A program made the translations under genes and the position numbers. Below, one piece after another: positions 4,843 to 5,593 of a stretch of DNA of 5,593 nt. The stretch's first letter is position 1, and every line of letters begins with the position of its first letter. This stretch comes from Thermodesulfobacteriota bacterium (GTDB taxonomy: Bacteria; Desulfobacterota; DSM-4660; Desulfatiglandales; HGW-15), in assembly GCA_025454125.1 (NCBI GenBank), contig JALOPA010000179.1, positions 1-5,593 on the forward strand, given 5' to 3'. The notes under the pieces are model-generated. The model did not search any database, was not told where the DNA came from, and was given only the letters and a program-made list of their open reading frames with translations.

Positions 4843-5593
4843 TCATTTGCTGCTGATGTGATTGGTCAGGTCGCGCTGCGCGGCTTCGATCTGTCTCTTC
4901 TTTCTGCGCCCTTTCAGGTGCCAGAATCTGAAAAGCTTGTCCAGTTTGTCCCTGTAAGCCAAGGCCACAATCACCACACTGATCCCGACCCCCACGAGAA
5001 TCCAAAACCGGACATACTGGTGATGCCTCAGGTAACTTCCTCCCAGGGTGAGCAGGATCGTCCCGAAAAGCCGGCCTGCGCCTCCGATCACCAGGAACTG
5101 CGTTGTCGTCATGTGCCCCAGCCCCAGAATGTAACACAGCCAGTCCTTGGGAAAGCCCGGGATCAGGAATAAGAGAAAAACGAGGAAGGCCGCCTTGTGG
5201 TGCAGGAGGTAATCGAAGCGCTGCATCGTGGACTTGGGGATGAACTTGTCGATGAGCGGCCGGCCGAAGGTTCTCGCCAGGATGAAGGCGACATAAGAAC
5301 CGATGGTCAGTCCGATGGTGGAGAGCACGACACCGAAAAATTTGCCGAACAGGTACCCACCCAGAAAACCGGTCACCTCGCCGGGAATAGGTGCGGCAAC
5401 CACCTGCGCGATTTGAAGCAGAATGAAGCCAAGGACCGACAACGGGCCGAGGGAGTCCAGAAACTGGGCCATTCGCTTTTTGTTCAGGAAAAATTGAATG
5501 ACGCCGGTCTCGTAGAGGATGACCGTGAGCCCCCCCACGATGAGGATAAGAATCAAAAGCCTGAGCCAGATGTGGACCGTTTTTGTCTGCTCA
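4843..5593 (-). CDS. TVP38/TMEM64 family inner-membrane protein (DedA superfamily), 5' end outside window
   Basis: A polytopic membrane protein of the TVP38/TMEM64 (SNARE-associated, VTT) family; relatives are proposed lipid scramblases or transporters. The frame stays open to the window edge (249 residues visible). The first TTG that could start it, 5556, lies inside the first hydrophobic segment, so the true start is probably upstream of the window. Visible elements, numbered from the first full codon, are an N-terminal helix (about 9-28), the re-entrant region PIPGEVTGFLGGYLFG (about 66-81), helix IGLTIGSYVAFILARTFGR (about 90-108), then LFLIPGFPKDWLCYILGLG (about 135-153), GRLFGTILLTLGGSYL (about 166-181), a last helix WILVGVGISVVIVALAY, and a basic cytoplasmic tail with KGRRKKR. 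The PGEVT...GGYLFG and IPGFPKD...GL motifs are characteristic. Transported substrate unknown. No terminator was seen in the nine bases to the convergent operon. Confidence 0.88.
   Translation of the reverse strand, partial: EQTKTVHIWLRLLILILIVGGLTVILYETGVIQFFLNKKRMAQFLDSLGPLSVLGFILLQIAQVVAAPIPGEVTGFLGGYLFGKFFGVVLSTIGLTIGSYVAFILARTFGRPLIDKFIPKSTMQRFDYLLHHKAAFLVFLLFLIPGFPKDWLCYILGLGHMTTTQFLVIGGAGRLFGTILLTLGGSYLRHHQYVRFWILVGVGISVVIVALAYRDKLDKLFRFWHLKGRRKKRQIEAAQRDLTNHISSK

Noticed and set aside
5554..5556. TTG at 5556 as the start of the TVP38-type gene
   Set aside because: The frame remains open to the window edge with plausible N-terminal residues (EQTKTVHIWLRLL), and TTG 5556 lies within the first hydrophobic segment without a proper ribosome site.

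Overview
The window looks like chromosomal DNA of a Gram-negative, moderately GC-rich bacterium. An outer-membrane-type lipocalin lipoprotein, a very clear sigma-54 promoter, an FHA-GAF signalling protein and a FecR/Trp-Tyr-rich exported protein together suggest a deltaproteobacterial (Desulfobacterota-like) host. The taxonomic guess is inference only. No rRNA, tRNA, insertion sequence, CRISPR array or phage gene was seen.

Layout. (1) 1-638, minus: the N-terminal 212 residues of an FHA-domain signalling protein running into the start of a GAF-like region; its 3' end lies outside the window. (2) 639-912: intergenic, holding a candidate minus-strand promoter (TATAAT) for the FHA gene and two short inverted repeats. 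(3) 913-1452, plus: a Blc-type lipocalin lipoprotein. (4) 1568-3655, minus: a 695-residue secreted protein with a FecR domain, a block of 14 Trp in about 90 residues (DUF6600-like), an Asn/Val-rich strip, and a long Pro/Lys/Glu/Arg tail with a 147-bp in-frame tandem repeat. (5) 3656-3969: a 314-bp divergent regulatory region. (6) 3970-4833, plus: three small genes of unknown function (46, 107 and 90 residues). (7) 4843 to the window end, minus: a TVP38/TMEM64 (DedA superfamily) membrane protein whose start is probably just outside the window.

The most interesting part is 3656-4833. A near-perfect sigma-54 element (TGGCACGATCTTCGCT, 3911-3926) sits upstream of the three small genes. About 100-160 bp upstream of its predicted start site lies a 17-bp inverted repeat matching at 14 of 17 positions (3779-3795 / 3823-3839), where an enhancer-binding activator would be expected to bind. 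An AT-rich stretch with a partial IHF-like core lies between them. This looks like an activator-controlled operon of three unrecognised small proteins, divergent from the FecR/Trp-rich envelope protein. The FecR gene may itself be preceded by a 21-codon leader ORF with a consensus Shine-Dalgarno.

The lipocalin, the FecR/Trp-rich protein and the TVP38-type protein all point to the cell envelope. They are on different strands and in separate transcription units, so a shared pathway is not shown.
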